From positions 14,148-78,147 of the forward strand of contig CAZPKH010000004.1 in NCBI GenBank assembly GCA_964587165.1: a DNA stretch of 64,000 nucleotides, read 5' to 3'. This DNA comes from CAZPKH01 sp964587165. GTDB lineage: Bacteria > Bacteroidota > Bacteroidia > Bacteroidales > Muribaculaceae. Positions 1-8,149 of this stretch are shown here, piece after piece. The notes under the pieces were generated by a model. That model had not been told where the DNA came from and did no database searches. It worked only from the letters and a program-made list of their open reading frames with translations. Made by a program: the position numbers and the translations under genes. Numbering within the stretch: the first letter of the stretch is position 1; the number at the start of each line of letters is the position of its first letter.

Positions 1-1
1 C

Positions 2-1414
2 GAGGGCGCGCGCAGCGGCGGCCAGGCTCTTACGCTCGTGGTAGCGTCGCTCATCGGAGGTCTCTACGACTATATCGTCGAGACTTTCGGCTTCTGGGCA
101 GGCCAGATCACAACGGCCGCCACGTCGTGGGGACAGGCTATGATCGACAAGTTCAAAATGGTGCTGTCGTGCAACACCGGTGCGGCTCTGCTCGGCTTGG
201 GGTACATCGTCGGACTGAAATATGCCTTCGTGATATTTGCCGGATCGCTCTTCGTGTGGTGGATCATCATACCGCTTATGGGCACATACGGCGACGTGGC
301 CATGCAGGCTATGGCTCCCGAAAAGATATTCAGCGACTACGCCCGAATGATCGGTATCGGCGGTATAGCGATGGCCGGTGTGATAGGTATCGTCAAGTCG
401 TGGCCTATCATCCGTCAGGCTGTCGGGCTGGCCGGCCGCGAGTTTAAAGGCGGAGCTTCCACCACCAAGACCGCCCGCTGGCAGATGGATATCTCGATGA
501 AGCATGTAGTGTTTTATATCGCTTTAGCTCTGATTGCCGTGCTGATATTCTTCTGGGTCGGCGTGATCAATACATTCTGGCAGGCCTTGGTGGCATGGGC
601 TGTGGTAGCGGTGATAGCATTCCTCTTCACCACGGTAGCCGCCAATGCCATAGCGATCGTGGGCTCCAACCCCGTGTCGGGTATGACGCTGATGACTCTG
701 ATCGTGGCATCATGTATCTTCGTGGCTATCGGCCTCAATGGCCGCGAGGGTATCGCCGCTTCGATGGTGATAGGCGGCGTGGTCTGCACGGCTCTATCTA
801 TGGCCGGTGGTTTCGTCACCGACCTGAAGGTGGGCTACTGGCTCGGCTCCACGCCCAAGAAACAGGAGTCGTGGAAATTTGTCGGAACCCTTGTTTCGGC
901 TGCCACCGTGGGCGGCGTGATCATGCTGCTCAACCAGGTATACGGTTTCACCGGCGACAACGCCCTTGTGGCTCCGCAGGCCAACGCTATGGCCAAGGTG
1001 ATCGAGCCGCTGATGATGGGAGGCGACACCCCGTGGGTGCTCTATATCGTAGGCGCGGTGCTTGCACTGCTGCTCAACTGGCTCGGAGTACCCGCTCTGG
1101 CATTCTGCCTCGGTATGTTTATCCCGCTGCCGCTCAACACCCCTATGCTCGTGGGCGGTGCCTTGGCATACTTCGTGGGCCGCAGCTCCAAAGATAAAGC
1201 TGTGGCGGCTGCCCGCTCCGACCGCGGCACACTGATTGCTTCAGGTCTGATAGCCGGCGGTGCTCTCTTCGGCGTATTTGCCGCCATGACACGCTTCTTC
1301 GGCTTCACATACAGCTGCCCGATGGGCGAAGGCCTCAACCAACTGCTCGGCCTTTTGGTATACATCGCACTGATAGCCTACGTATACTTCGACAGCCGTC
1401 GTGCGCGAAAATAA
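2..1414 (+). CDS. OPT family oligopeptide transporter (5'-truncated by window edge)
   Basis: Polytopic inner-membrane protein of the OPT/YSL oligopeptide transporter family, which imports short peptides or metal chelates with protons. The reading frame is open to the left edge, so the 470 residues seen are the C-terminal part of a protein usually 600-700 long. The GTG at 38 is inside the frame and is not a credible start. Visible family features are long hydrophobic segments rich in Gly and Ala, the GGQALTL and WWIIIPLMG segments, and a late NWLGVPALAFCLGMFIPLPL helix resembling the conserved C-terminal OPT motif. The MATE gene overlaps its 3' end by 14 bp, suggesting co-transcription. Substrate cannot be told from sequence. 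Confidence 0.88.
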   Translation, partial: EGARSGGQALTLVVASLIGGLYDYIVETFGFWAGQITTAATSWGQAMIDKFKMVLSCNTGAALLGLGYIVGLKYAFVIFAGSLFVWWIIIPLMGTYGDVAMQAMAPEKIFSDYARMIGIGGIAMAGVIGIVKSWPIIRQAVGLAGREFKGGASTTKTARWQMDISMKHVVFYIALALIAVLIFFWVGVINTFWQALVAWAVVAVIAFLFTTVAANAIAIVGSNPVSGMTLMTLIVASCIFVAIGLNGREGIAASMVIGGVVCTALSMAGGFVTDLKVGYWLGSTPKKQESWKFVGTLVSAATVGGVIMLLNQVYGFTGDNALVAPQANAMAKVIEPLMMGGDTPWVLYIVGAVLALLLNWLGVPALAFCLGMFIPLPLNTPMLVGGALAYFVGRSSKDKAVAAARSDRGTLIASGLIAGGALFGVFAAMTRFFGFTYSCPMGEGLNQLLGLLVYIALIAYVYFDSRRARK

Positions 1415-2708
1415 CCGCGACATACTCCGTTTAGCCTGCCCGGCTATAGTCACCAACATCACCACCCCGCTTCTGGGGCTGATGGACACGGCTATAGCCG
1501 GGCATCTCGGGTCAGCCCGCTACATTGCGGCCATAGCCGTAGGAGCCACAATATTCAATATGATATACTGGCTGCTGGGGTTTCTGCGCATGGGCACATC
1601 GGGCATGACGGCCCAGGCATGGGGAGGCGCCCGTAAGGCCGAGGAAGCATCCATCCTGCGGGCTGCACTTCTCACAGCCGCTACAGCAGGCGCTCTTATA
1701 CTTGCGCTATCGGTGCCGATAGAGGCGCTGAGCTTGGCGCTTCTTGAACCCGACAGTGCTACCCGGCCCATCGTTTCGGAGTATTTCCATATCGTAGTAT
1801 GGGGAGCGCCGGCGGTGCTTATGACCTACGCTATGACGGGGTGGCTGCTCGGTATGCAGAACTCGCGTGCGGGGATGTGGATGTCGATAACCATCAACGT
1901 GGCCAATATCGGCGTATCGATGGTACTCGTGATCGGTCTCGTCATGGGTATGCGCGGCGTGGCTATCGGCACGCTGTCGGCTCAATGGCTCGGGGTGGTG
2001 GTCGGAGGATTTTTCTGTCGGTCGGAGTTGCGCTCGCTCGGGAGCAACGCTCCGCAGCGGCTGCGCGACATACTGCAGCTGCTGCCGCGATTCTTCGGTG
2101 TGAATATCTACATATTCCTGCGCACCTTAGGGTTGGTGGCCGTGACGGTATGGTTCACCCGCGCCGGAGCCGTCCAGGGCACGGTGATACTTGCCGTGAA
2201 CGCCCTGCTGATGCAGCTCTTCATACTGTTCTCGTATTTCATGGACGGGTTCGCCTACGCCGGCGAAGCTCTCGCCGGCCGCTATGTGGGAGCCTCCGAC
2301 GGAGCCGGGCTGCGCAGTGTCGTCAAGGCTTTGATGCGCTGGGGCATCGGGCTCGCGCTCATCTTCGGCGCTCTTTACTTTTCAGCAGGCGAAGCGATAC
2401 TGCGGCTGCTCAGCAACGACGCCACCGTCGTGGCTGCAAGCCGCGACTACCTGCTTTGGATCGCTACGGTGCCTCTTGTAGGGTTCGGCGCTTTCGTGTG
2501 GGACGGCATATATATCGGCGCCACCGCGACAGCCCGCATGGCAGTGTCGGTGGGTGTCAGCGCGGCGGTATTTTTCGCGGTATACGCTCTGCTCTACCCT
2601 ACCCTGGGCAACCACGCGCTTTGGCTGGCGTTCTGCCTGTATCTGCTGTCGCGCGGAGTAGTTCAGACAGCTCTGAGCCGCAAAATTGTGCGGTTTGACA
2701 AAAAATAG
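1401..2708 (+). CDS. MATE family efflux transporter (DinF-like)
   Basis: Multidrug and toxic compound extrusion transporter of 435 residues, the usual family length, with about twelve hydrophobic helices in two homologous halves. The N-terminus (LACPAIVTNITTPLLGLMDT) carries the MatE signature Pro and Asp region found in DinF-type members. These proteins export organic cations or other compounds by Na+ or H+ antiport. The start is a GTG overlapping the last 14 bp of the preceding transporter gene, implying translational coupling. The substrate is unknown. A promoter for the next gene lies across this gene's last codons. Confidence 0.9.
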   Translation: MRENNRDILRLACPAIVTNITTPLLGLMDTAIAGHLGSARYIAAIAVGATIFNMIYWLLGFLRMGTSGMTAQAWGGARKAEEASILRAALLTAATAGALILALSVPIEALSLALLEPDSATRPIVSEYFHIVVWGAPAVLMTYAMTGWLLGMQNSRAGMWMSITINVANIGVSMVLVIGLVMGMRGVAIGTLSAQWLGVVVGGFFCRSELRSLGSNAPQRLRDILQLLPRFFGVNIYIFLRTLGLVAVTVWFTRAGAVQGTVILAVNALLMQLFILFSYFMDGFAYAGEALAGRYVGASDGAGLRSVVKALMRWGIGLALIFGALYFSAGEAILRLLSNDATVVAASRDYLLWIATVPLVGFGAFVWDGIYIGATATARMAVSVGVSAAVFFAVYALLYPTLGNHALWLAFCLYLLSRGVVQTALSRKIVRFDKK

Positions 2709-2717
2709 CTACCTTTG
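2686..2717 (+). promoter_or_regulatory. Bacteroidetes-type promoter for the GT2 gene
   Basis: A TACCTTTG element at 2710-2717 matches the Bacteroidetes -7 consensus TAnnTTTG, and a TTG at 2686-2688 lies about 21 bp upstream. It sits across the stop codon of the MATE gene and shows that the downstream glycosyltransferase starts at 2740 rather than at the in-frame ATG at 2686. Confidence 0.65.
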
Positions 2718-2739
2718 CGCATACACCCAAGCCATCACC

Positions 2740-3711
2740 ATGCAGCCTAACCACATAACACGCCTGAGCATACTCGTGCCGGTATACAACGAGCAGGAGT
2801 GCCTTGATGCACTATACGCCCGTCTGAAGGGTGTGGCCGACTCTCTGGGGGTGGATGTGGAGATGCTGTTTGTCAACGACGGTTCGACGGACTCGTCGCT
2901 CGATATACTTCAGCGTCTGGCCGAGGCAGACTCACGCGTGGCTGTGGTCGACCTGTCGCGCCGCTTCGGCAAGGAGATAGCCATGAGCGCCGGTATCGAC
3001 TATGCTACCGGCGATGCCCTTGTGATACTCGATGCCGACCTGCAGGATCCGCCCGAGCTTATACCGCAGATGCTCGAAGGGATACGACAGGGGTATGACG
3101 ATGTGTATGCGCGGCGACGCACGCGCTCGGGCGAGTCAATGGTCAAGCGCGCCACATCGCGGCTATATTACCGCATGCTGCGCCGCCTCAGCAATGTGCC
3201 CGTGCAAGAGGATACCGGCGACTTCCGCATGCTGTCGGCCCGCGCCATAGAGGCTCTGCGCAGGCTCAAGGAGTCGGAGCGCAACATGAAGGGGCTGTTT
3301 TCGTACGTAGGGTTCTACAAGAAGCCTATACTCTACGACCGCGCCCCCCGCACTGCCGGAAAAACCAAATGGAGCTATTTCGGACTCACCGGGCTTGCGC
3401 TGCGCGGGTTTACAAGTTTCTCAAAGACGCCGCTCCGCCTGATATCGCTGCTCGGACTTATGGTGTCGGCAATAGCTTTCGTCTACCTTATCGTAGTTGT
3501 GTCGAAAGCCTTGGTGGCCGGCGACCGCGTGGCCGGCTACCCTTCGCTGATGGCCGTGATACTGTTTTTAGGCGGAATGCAACTGCTGGCCTTAGGAGTG
3601 ATCGGCGAATATATCGGCATCGTGTTCACCGAATCGAAGCGTCGGCCGACGTATTTCGTATCCTCCTACCACCCCGCTGCGGGCAGCCACGAAAAAGACT
3701 CCGCTTCATAG
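2740..3711 (+). CDS. Membrane glycosyltransferase, family 2 (DPM1/GtrB-like)
   Basis: Predicted polyprenyl-phosphate sugar transferase of 323 residues. The N-terminal GT-A domain starts with SILVPVYNEQE, has the FVNDGSTD nucleotide-binding segment and the metal-binding DADLQDPPE motif near residue 97. Two hydrophobic helices follow in the C-terminal 100 residues, the arrangement of GtrB/DPM synthases that move a sugar from UDP- or GDP-sugar onto undecaprenyl phosphate at the cytoplasmic face. The in-frame ATG at 2686 is rejected because it lies inside the MATE gene and upstream of a good promoter at 2710-2717. No flippase partner is visible beside it, so the sugar and acceptor are not known. 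Confidence 0.88.
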   Translation: MQPNHITRLSILVPVYNEQECLDALYARLKGVADSLGVDVEMLFVNDGSTDSSLDILQRLAEADSRVAVVDLSRRFGKEIAMSAGIDYATGDALVILDADLQDPPELIPQMLEGIRQGYDDVYARRRTRSGESMVKRATSRLYYRMLRRLSNVPVQEDTGDFRMLSARAIEALRRLKESERNMKGLFSYVGFYKKPILYDRAPRTAGKTKWSYFGLTGLALRGFTSFSKTPLRLISLLGLMVSAIAFVYLIVVVSKALVAGDRVAGYPSLMAVILFLGGMQLLALGVIGEYIGIVFTESKRRPTYFVSSYHPAAGSHEKDSAS

Positions 3712-3721
3712 CGAAACGGAG
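3699..3721 (+). terminator. Hairpin at the 3' end of the GT2 gene
   Basis: A hairpin with 9-base arms (3699-3707 and 3713-3721, one mismatch) overlaps the TAG stop codon of the glycosyltransferase. It lies between convergent genes. There is no strong T-run, so its efficiency is uncertain. Confidence 0.4.
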
Positions 3722-3760
3722 CCTTCGTGAATATCTTTGAAGATAGTGTGAGGCAGGGTG

Positions 3761-4135
3761 CTATATTGCAGCGATAAGCTCTATCTCTACCATAGCCTGC
3801 TTGGGGAGCTCGCGCACGGCAAAAGCCGATCGGGCCGGGAACGGTGCCGCGAAATGCTTCTGATATACTGCGTTCATCTGAGCGAAGAGGCTCATATCGG
3901 CCAGGAGCACCGTCGTTTTCACTACATTGTCGAGCGAAGCGCCTGCTTCGGCAAGTATGGCGGCTGCGTTGGCGAGCGATTGAGCTGTCTGTGCCTCGAT
4001 ACCCTCGGGCATCTCGCCGGTGGCGGGGTCGATAGGGAGCTGTCCGGACACGAATATCATATTGCCGGCTTTGATAGCCTGGCTGTAAGGACCTATTGCT
4101 GCGGGCGCAGCTGTAGTAGCTATGGGTTGTTTCAT
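3761..4135 (-). CDS. ridA: RidA/YjgF family enamine/imine deaminase
   Basis: Small cytosolic protein of 124 residues, the usual RidA length. RidA hydrolyses reactive enamine/imine intermediates such as 2-aminoacrylate released by PLP enzymes, protecting other PLP enzymes from damage. The sequence shows the N-terminal AIGPYSQAI motif, the VSGQLPIDPATGE segment and the C-terminal PARSAFAVRELPK motif with the conserved Arg that binds the substrate carboxylate, followed by the VEIE strand. It is the last gene of a tightly spaced minus-strand series starting at dnaA (16 bp after the YihY gene) and probably shares that transcript. Confidence 0.93.
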   Translation of the reverse strand: MKQPIATTAAPAAIGPYSQAIKAGNMIFVSGQLPIDPATGEMPEGIEAQTAQSLANAAAILAEAGASLDNVVKTTVLLADMSLFAQMNAVYQKHFAAPFPARSAFAVRELPKQAMVEIELIAAI

Positions 4136-4151
4136 GGTGATAATATATTGG

Positions 4152-5519
4152 TTACTTTATTTTAAATGTAGCGAGCTGCACGTTTGCCGGAAGCGATTTG
4201 ATGGAGTTGTAGATCTCGTCGACCGACTCGACCACCCCCGCAAACTTCTTGTCGAAGTCGGGTATGAAATCCTGTGCGCCGTGATTGTTGAGGGTGGCAA
4301 TCACATTCTCCACCGTGAAATACTCTATCGAGCGAGCCGGCACAAGTCCGGGTTCTACCTCCGCGCTCTCGGTATGGAGAGCTTCGATAAGTCCGCTCGA
4401 CAGCAGCCGGTCGGTCACTTCGCTGAGCAGGTTGGCCGGCAGACCGTAGTCGTGGGCTATATCCGTGCGTGTCGGTGCAGCGTCTCCGTCGCGGAACTTC
4501 GCCACGATGATAGCCATCACGACGATGCTCACTTTCTCGCGGTAAGCTATCGAGATCGACGCCACACTGTCGATATATGCTATATTATAAATATTCTGCA
4601 TAGAGTAGCACATCACGGCGCCTATCAGAGTGATCATCCACACAAGCTGAAGCCAGATGAGCAGCAGCGGCAGGAATGAGAACGACCCGTATATTGCGTT
4701 GTATTTCGCCACATAGAGCTGTCCGGAGAGGAAGAGCCACTGCAGCACGATAAAGGCCGTACCGGCCACGGCTCCCGAGATGAATGCGTTGCGAAACTTC
4801 ACGCGGGTGTTCGGTATCATCATGTATGCTCCGGTGAAGAAGAGCCATATCAGCAGCAGGGAGATACCATCGAGTATCACACCGACGGCAGGGGTGAGAA
4901 ATCCCCATGGCAGCAGAGTGCGAAGTGTCGACGACATCACAACGTTGATACCGCTCGAACAGATCATAAGCACCGGCAGCAGGAAGAAGATAGCCATGTA
5001 GTCGGTGAACTTGCGCCACACGGTGCGCCCCTGACGCACGCCCCAGGCATTGTTGAAGGCATCTTCGACATTCGACATAAGCGAGAAGAGGGTCCAGAGC
5101 AGAAAGAGGATGCCGGCACCCACGAAGATCCCTTCGCTTGCGGTATTGAGATATGAATCGACAAATTTCAGACCTTGGGCCACCATGGCATGATGAGCCG
5201 GAAACGAGTCCATGAGCTGCCCCTCGAGCAAGTTCTGGAAACCGAACCCGCGACAGATTGCAAACACAAGCGCCAGTGCGGGGACTATAGCGAGCACCGT
5301 ATTATATGTCAGCGCAGCAGCCCTGAGCTGAATCTCCGAGCTTAAAAACGAGCGCATCGACAGATTCAGAGTCTTGAAGAAGGCTACTTTGGTGGTGTGG
5401 CGCGGATCGTCCCACACTCCGGAGTTGAAATACTGCCATTGACCCAGCGCCCAGTCGACAATGCGCCCCACAAGGTTTTTGCGGGGTGTCGGGGCGGTTT
5501 TCGGGGCAGGTGCGCTCAT
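4152..5519 (-). CDS. YihY/BrkB family inner-membrane protein
   Basis: Integral membrane protein of 455 residues in the YihY/virulence factor BrkB family (older annotations call it ribonuclease BN, which is a misnomer). About six hydrophobic helices lie between residues 65 and 330. The conserved family segments around LRAAALTYNTVLAIVPALAL and the Pro/Gly-rich helix NAIYGSFSFLPLLLIWLQLVW are clear. A soluble C-terminal tail of about 120 residues, resembling a winged-helix fold, is longer than in enterobacterial YihY and common in Bacteroidetes members. The biochemical function is not established. It sits 23 bp after the nitroreductase gene and 16 bp before ridA. Confidence 0.9.
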   Translation of the reverse strand: MSAPAPKTAPTPRKNLVGRIVDWALGQWQYFNSGVWDDPRHTTKVAFFKTLNLSMRSFLSSEIQLRAAALTYNTVLAIVPALALVFAICRGFGFQNLLEGQLMDSFPAHHAMVAQGLKFVDSYLNTASEGIFVGAGILFLLWTLFSLMSNVEDAFNNAWGVRQGRTVWRKFTDYMAIFFLLPVLMICSSGINVVMSSTLRTLLPWGFLTPAVGVILDGISLLLIWLFFTGAYMMIPNTRVKFRNAFISGAVAGTAFIVLQWLFLSGQLYVAKYNAIYGSFSFLPLLLIWLQLVWMITLIGAVMCYSMQNIYNIAYIDSVASISIAYREKVSIVVMAIIVAKFRDGDAAPTRTDIAHDYGLPANLLSEVTDRLLSSGLIEALHTESAEVEPGLVPARSIEYFTVENVIATLNNHGAQDFIPDFDKKFAGVVESVDEIYNSIKSLPANVQLATFKIK

Positions 5520-5542
5520 GCTATTGTAACACAGAGAGGTGG

Positions 5543-6307
5543 CTAATTGTTGGCCTCGTCGGGCATCGGGAAGCCGTGCGCACGTATAAAATCGTAGAGC
5601 ACACGCGAGAAATGCTCGTTGTCGGCCTTTGTGTATCGTATGTCGGCAAACACCTGAGCGAGGGTGTCTTTACCGTTTATCTCGACAAACCGACGGTTCA
5701 CGTCAAGCTCCTCTTTCGGAGCGTAGATGCGCTCTATGTCGGCATCAGTGTAGTCGTGATACTTCTCGATATGCATCACTCCTTCGAGCGGCAGGCGCTC
5801 CGACACGGCAGGGGTTTCGTCGGGTGTACCGACGGTCACCGTCGCCACCGGTATCACTCCTGCGGGGAGGTGGAGCACTTCGGCTATCTGCGGGGCATTG
5901 TATGTGGTCGTGCCCATATAGCAGGTGCCGTACCCCTCGAGCTCGGCTATAGTGACTATCTGTTGGGCGAAGATGCAGGCGTCGATCATAGCGTAGGCAA
6001 ACGCCTGAAAATTGTTCAGTCCGTCGGAGGTGGCTCCGCGCAGCCGACACCACCGGCTGAAGCGGTTCACATCGACACATACCGTCAGAAGAACCTCGCA
6101 CCCTTCGACCGCCGGCTGCCCGAAGTGAGCCGGAGCGAGAGCGGCCTTACCTTCGGCCGAGCGGGTCACTACGACACTGTACAGCTGCATGTTGCCCGTA
6201 TTCGGAGCCTGCATGGCGCGGGTGAGTATCTCCTCAAGCTTCTGCTGCGGGAGAGTGTCGGCTTTCTTATATTTACGCACTGAGCGTCGGGTGCTGAAGT
6301 AGTCCAT
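5543..6307 (-). CDS. Nitroreductase family oxidoreductase (NfsA-like)
   Basis: Predicted FMN-dependent NAD(P)H oxidoreductase of 254 residues. The N-terminal STRRSVRKYKK motif binds the FMN phosphate, the central APNTGNMQLYSVVV segment lies over the flavin, and the EGYGTCYMGTT loop is typical of the nitroreductase fold. The C-terminal extension of about 60 residues resembles NfsA-type proteins, which reduce nitroaromatics and quinones by two electrons. The physiological substrate cannot be inferred. It lies 43 bp downstream of dnaA on the same strand and probably shares its transcript. Confidence 0.88.
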   Translation of the reverse strand: MDYFSTRRSVRKYKKADTLPQQKLEEILTRAMQAPNTGNMQLYSVVVTRSAEGKAALAPAHFGQPAVEGCEVLLTVCVDVNRFSRWCRLRGATSDGLNNFQAFAYAMIDACIFAQQIVTIAELEGYGTCYMGTTTYNAPQIAEVLHLPAGVIPVATVTVGTPDETPAVSERLPLEGVMHIEKYHDYTDADIERIYAPKEELDVNRRFVEINGKDTLAQVFADIRYTKADNEHFSRVLYDFIRAHGFPMPDEANN

Positions 6308-6350
6308 GATATTGTCGGGTCGGAGTGATTGGGGATGAAGCGCGGCATCG

Positions 6351-7745
6351 TCAGCTTTTGAGGAGCTCGGCCTCGATAGCTTTCACATCGGCGGTGAGCT
6401 TGCGGTCGGTGGGCATACGCTCTTCGGTCTGGCGTATGGCATATATCACCGTGGCGTGGTTGCGGTTGAGCTTGAGGCCTATGGTCTTGAGCGGCATCTT
6501 GGTATGTTTCTTGGCCAGATACATCACCAGCTGTCGCGGATCGGAGATTTCGCGTCGACGTGTCGATGTGTATATGAGCTCGGGGTCGATGCCGTAGTAG
6601 GAGGCTACCACCTCGGCTATCATCTCGAAGTTGATCTGCCGGCGGTTTATGTTTACGGCATTGCCCACTACGGTGCGTGCCAGCGGCATATCAATGTCGC
6701 AATTCATCACCATGGCGCGTGCCACGAGCGTGACGACCACTCCCTCGAGCTCGCGGATGCTTTGGGTCACGTTGGCAGCCACATAGTCGATTATCTCGTC
6801 GGTGAGCTCCACACCGGCCTGCTCGGCCTTAAGGCGAAGCACGCTGCGGCGCAGCTCAAGGTCGGGGCGTTCGAGCTCGGCCGTCATACCTTGCTTGAAG
6901 CGGGTGAGCAGGCGCTCCTCCATCCCCTCCATCTGCGAAGGCCGACAGTCTGACGACATGATGAGCTTCTTGCCGTTCTGCACCAGATGATTGAATATAT
7001 GGAAGAAAGCGCGCTGAGTGCCGGGTTTGCCGGTAATATCCTGAATATCGTCGACTATCAGCATATCAAGGCTCTGATAGAAGAACATAAACTCGTTGAT
7101 GTCCTTGCGATACTTTATAAACTGGCTCTCAAACTCGCGCGCCGTGACATACAGCACCCGGGCGTGGGCATCATGCTCTTTCACCCTGATACCGATGGCC
7201 TGCAGCAGGTGAGTCTTGCCGCATCCGCTCGGTCCGAATATAAAGAAGGGGTTGAATGTGGTGCGCTTGAAGTCGTCGGCCACAGCCTCGCCTATGGAGC
7301 GGGCGAGCTGGTTGCAATCGCTCTTGCAGTAGTTTTCGAAGGTGAGCTCCGGCAGCAGGCACGGCTCTATGTCGGGCAGCTGAGTGTCGGGAGTGGTGGG
7401 AGTATTGGCAGGATGCTGAGGAGTGGGCGACTTGACAGCCGGCGAGGGGTTGGTGGAGCGGAAATTCACACCACCGGTCGGATTGCCCGGCTCAAGATTG
7501 TAGCGATAGAACAGCTTTGTACCTACTCCGTATACACGCGTCAGGGCAGCGCTCATGAGCTGACGGAAGCGCACCTCTATCTGCTCCATGAAAAATTGAG
7601 TGGGCACCTGTATGGTGAGAGTCCCGTCGACGAAGCTTACCGACGTGATGGGTCTGAACCATGCGTTATACTGCTCGGTCTCTACATTGTCGGCTATGAT
7701 GGCAAGAAATTCTTCCCATAGCTTTATATGCTGTGGTTGCTCCAT
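6351..7745 (-). CDS. dnaA: Chromosomal replication initiator protein DnaA
   Basis: AAA+ initiator of chromosome replication, 464 residues. Domain I occupies roughly residues 1-90 (LWEEFLAIIADNVETEQYNAWF), followed by a Pro/Thr-rich linker of about 35 residues. The AAA+ core has Walker A (GPSGCGKTH), Walker B (LIVDDIQD) and the arginine-containing LLTRFKQGM region. Domain IV ends with the DNA-binding signature NRNHATVIYAIR. Length and domain order are normal. The 5' leader is unusual: a C10 tract lies 25 bp upstream of the ATG and a palindrome with DnaA-box-like arms lies about 200 bp upstream. The nitroreductase, YihY and RidA genes follow with short gaps. Confidence 0.97.
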   Translation of the reverse strand: MEQPQHIKLWEEFLAIIADNVETEQYNAWFRPITSVSFVDGTLTIQVPTQFFMEQIEVRFRQLMSAALTRVYGVGTKLFYRYNLEPGNPTGGVNFRSTNPSPAVKSPTPQHPANTPTTPDTQLPDIEPCLLPELTFENYCKSDCNQLARSIGEAVADDFKRTTFNPFFIFGPSGCGKTHLLQAIGIRVKEHDAHARVLYVTAREFESQFIKYRKDINEFMFFYQSLDMLIVDDIQDITGKPGTQRAFFHIFNHLVQNGKKLIMSSDCRPSQMEGMEERLLTRFKQGMTAELERPDLELRRSVLRLKAEQAGVELTDEIIDYVAANVTQSIRELEGVVVTLVARAMVMNCDIDMPLARTVVGNAVNINRRQINFEMIAEVVASYYGIDPELIYTSTRRREISDPRQLVMYLAKKHTKMPLKTIGLKLNRNHATVIYAIRQTEERMPTDRKLTADVKAIEAELLKS

Positions 7746-7770
7746 AAATTCTAAAAATTAAATTCAGAAC

Positions 7771-7780
7771 GGGGGGGGGG
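7771..7780. repeat. Homopolymeric G10 (C10 on dnaA strand) tract
   Basis: Ten consecutive G on the plus strand, preceded by GAAC. On the dnaA strand it reads C10 followed by GTTC and lies 25 bp upstream of the dnaA start codon, within the predicted mRNA leader. An identical C10GTTC tract lies upstream of the patatin gene at 41406-41415. Confidence 0.9.
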
Positions 7781-7941
7781 ACTCGATTGCGAAAGATCTG
7801 AGCAGCCTGCTGCTGCCTCGAAGATACGTGCACGAGGGATTTTTACACTGCAAATTACCACAAAAAAAATCAGAAAAACAATGTCTGTTTTTTTTGGTTT
7901 TTATAACGTTGCCACAACTACACTGTGACTTAGACACTTAC

Positions 7942-7977
7942 AAAGTTATTAACATTTTTCAAAATGTTAATAACTTT
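7942..7977. promoter_or_regulatory. 17-bp inverted repeat with two DnaA-box-like nonamers over the dnaA promoter
   Basis: Perfect 17-bp arms (7942-7958 and 7961-7977) with a 2-base spacer. Each arm contains TTATTAACA (7946-7954 and, inverted, 7965-7973), one base away from the DnaA box consensus TTATnCACA. On the minus strand TAACTTTG (7941-7948) at its edge fits the Bacteroidetes -7 element, so DnaA bound here could repress its own promoter. A second weaker -7-like sequence is at 7819-7826. Confidence 0.5.
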
Positions 7978-8066
7978 TTCGACCCCCAAAACCTTGTTTT
8001 AAAACGAGTTACAGACCCAAAGAACGATTTCGCCCGAAACCGGCGGCCGCGCTGTCGAGATGCTAA

Positions 8067-8110
8067 GAAGCTGTCGCATTGCCCTTCCCGGCGCAAAATG
8101 CGACAGCTTC
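8067..8110 (-). terminator. Hairpin downstream of the MCE gene
   Basis: Perfect 14-bp arms (8067-8080 and 8097-8110) with a 16-base loop, 40 bp past the stop codon of the minus-strand MCE gene. It has no T-run, so it may act as a transcript-end stabiliser or a protein-dependent terminator, or belong to the dnaA regulatory region. Confidence 0.5.
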
Positions 8111-8149
8111 CACAAAAAGTCACAATTTAGACTGAGTATAAATTAGAAC

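Larger units (their letters stand above)
7746..8149. other. dnaA upstream region, candidate origin/autoregulatory region
   Basis: This 404-bp non-coding stretch separates dnaA (reading left) from the end of the MCE gene. It holds, from dnaA outward, a 10-base G run (C10 on the dnaA strand) at 7771-7780, A/T-rich tracts around 7855-7990, a promoter-like CAAAGTTA at 7941-7948, a 34-bp palindrome at 7942-7977 with two DnaA-box-like nonamers, and a long hairpin at 8067-8110. An A+T-rich block with DnaA-box-like palindromes beside dnaA is compatible with an origin of replication, but only two box-like sequences are seen, so oriC is a hypothesis. Confidence 0.4.
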
